Position numbers and translations under genes: made by a program
Notes under the pieces: model-generated
Database searches by the model: none
Told to the model about the DNA's origin: nothing
The model's input: the letters and a program-made list of their open reading frames with translations, nothing else
Part shown: positions 63,439 through 64,000 of the stretch, piece after piece
Position numbering within the stretch: position 1 is the first letter of the stretch
How the letters are laid out: the number at the start of each line of letters is the position of its first letter
DNA from: JANLVJ01 sp031363945
GTDB taxonomy: Bacteria > Bacteroidota > Bacteroidia > Sphingobacteriales > Sphingobacteriaceae
Assembly (NCBI GenBank): GCA_031363945.1
Contig: JANLVJ010000055.1
Coordinates: forward strand, 62,001-126,000
Length of the DNA stretch: 64,000 bases
Direction: 5' to 3'

Positions 63439-63974
63439 AAGCTATTATTTTTAAGGATATTCAGGATGAAACCAGCACGTTTATCTGCAGTTATTTTCGG
63501 TAGCGTAATCAACTTAAAATTTAGTTTGGTATAAATTTCGACCAGATACGAATATATTACTTCTGCTTCTTCAAATGTTTGCCACCGCTCAGCATCAAGC
63601 CTGTAAATTTCTTGCCATGGGGGCAAAATGAAAGCAATCCGGTTATAAGTATAGCTTAACAGGGCATCGGTAATCGATGTATGTACAGGCACATTTGCCA
63701 GTTTTAGATAACTGACAAGATCGGGAATACCACGATCATAAAAAATTAAATCACTCTCTCCCCCATTGTCATAAGCATCTGTCATTCTCTTTAAAGCCAG
63801 TCGGGTGTAACAGGAAACATCTGCCCAGGGCAGACAAGTAGAAGCACGTAGTACTTCCTCTTTTATAAGCCCACGGGATGCCTCGGGTACGGTGTTATAA
63901 CCCTGATTATTTAAAACTTCAATAAGCGTGGTTTTTCCTGCCCCCGGCCCCCCTGTTATAATATATCTAGGCAT
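63435..63974 (-). CDS. AAA family ATP-binding protein (AAA_28 type)
   Basis: The 179-residue protein has a P-loop GGPGAGKTTLIEVL (residues 8-21) and DLIFYDRGIPDLVSYLKLA (about residues 77-95), the pattern of the AAA_28 group of small P-loop NTPases. Downstream PPWQEIYRLDAERWQTFEEA is also typical. Function is unknown, perhaps a small-molecule kinase. It is the first visible gene of the corrinoid operon and overlaps btuF by 4 bases, so a role linked to B12 is possible. Only 26 bases precede it in the window, so any riboswitch lies outside. Confidence 0.88.
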   Translation of the reverse strand: MPRYIITGGPGAGKTTLIEVLNNQGYNTVPEASRGLIKEEVLRASTCLPWADVSCYTRLALKRMTDAYDNGGESDLIFYDRGIPDLVSYLKLANVPVHTSITDALLSYTYNRIAFILPPWQEIYRLDAERWQTFEEAEVIYSYLVEIYTKLNFKLITLPKITADKRAGFILNILKNNSL

Positions 63975-64000
63975 ATTCTTACTTCCTATAATTTGAGCTT

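Overview
The window looks like a chromosomal segment of a Bacteroidota bacterium, most likely a member of the Sphingobacteriaceae (Pedobacter/Mucilaginibacter-type). The reasons are AT-rich DNA, weak or absent Shine-Dalgarno sequences, a SusC/SusD pair, a secreted protein with a type IX secretion tail, GH127- and GH89-type carbohydrate genes, and many small family-specific membrane or secreted proteins. The genus is inferred from gene content only. No rRNA, tRNA, CRISPR array, insertion sequence or prophage could be recognised.

Layout. 1-10.4 kb: a serine hydrolase cut by the window edge, an SRPBCC protein abutting rlmF, a Bcr/CflA-type drug exporter, a SWIM-SNF2 helicase, a Gfo/Idh/MocA oxidoreductase and a zinc alcohol dehydrogenase. 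10.6-17 kb: a 1351-residue secreted beta-propeller/FN3 protein with a T9SS tail, a 0.75 kb stretch holding a repeat cluster and a 27-codon reading frame with its own terminator, and an S1/P1 nuclease with an extra C-terminal domain. 17-20.9 kb: an arsenosugar-type cluster (epimerase, peroxidase-like CMD protein, radical SAM ArsS, two associated glycosyltransferases). 21-29.4 kb: an MDR reductase, a clearly decayed cytochrome b561/molybdopterin oxidoreductase, a DUF547 lipoprotein, a divergent GH127-like protein, a triple-BON protein and an S9 peptidase. 29.5-36.2 kb: SusD, SusC and an AraC-type regulator, all transcribed toward the S9 peptidase, with a methyltransferase diverging from the regulator. 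36.5-44.6 kb: small membrane, redox and housekeeping genes (DoxX-like, TlpA-like, HI0933-type flavoprotein, YjbQ, beta-carbonic anhydrase, LysE, nagA, a TPR protein). 44.7-55.3 kb: gyrA, hemF, an MFS carrier, a DUF4442/AlbA_2 overlapping pair, a MATE exporter, an alkyladenine-type DNA glycosylase, fRMsr and small secreted low-complexity proteins. 55.3-64 kb: an ECF sigma factor with an unusual membrane-spanning tail, then corrinoid uptake and salvage.

How the genes work together. The end of the window is a coherent vitamin B12 module. BtuF-BtuC-BtuD import corrinoid, the PduO-type enzyme adenosylates it, CobU activates the cobinamide, CobS attaches the ribazole and CobC supplies dephosphorylation. 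The two halves converge on a wrecked GH89 gene. The SusCD-S9 peptidase-AraC block looks like a nutrient uptake locus for a peptide-like substrate. The ArsS block probably makes an organoarsenical, but no arsM lies in the window.

Most interesting points: two well-supported pseudogenes (22277-23428 and 58134-58794), the sigma factor with two C-terminal membrane segments, the compact 27-codon transcription unit near 15.5 kb, the arsenosugar cluster, and a GH127-like protein that appears to lack the catalytic cysteine region. I found no convincing wholly new system; these are the best leads.
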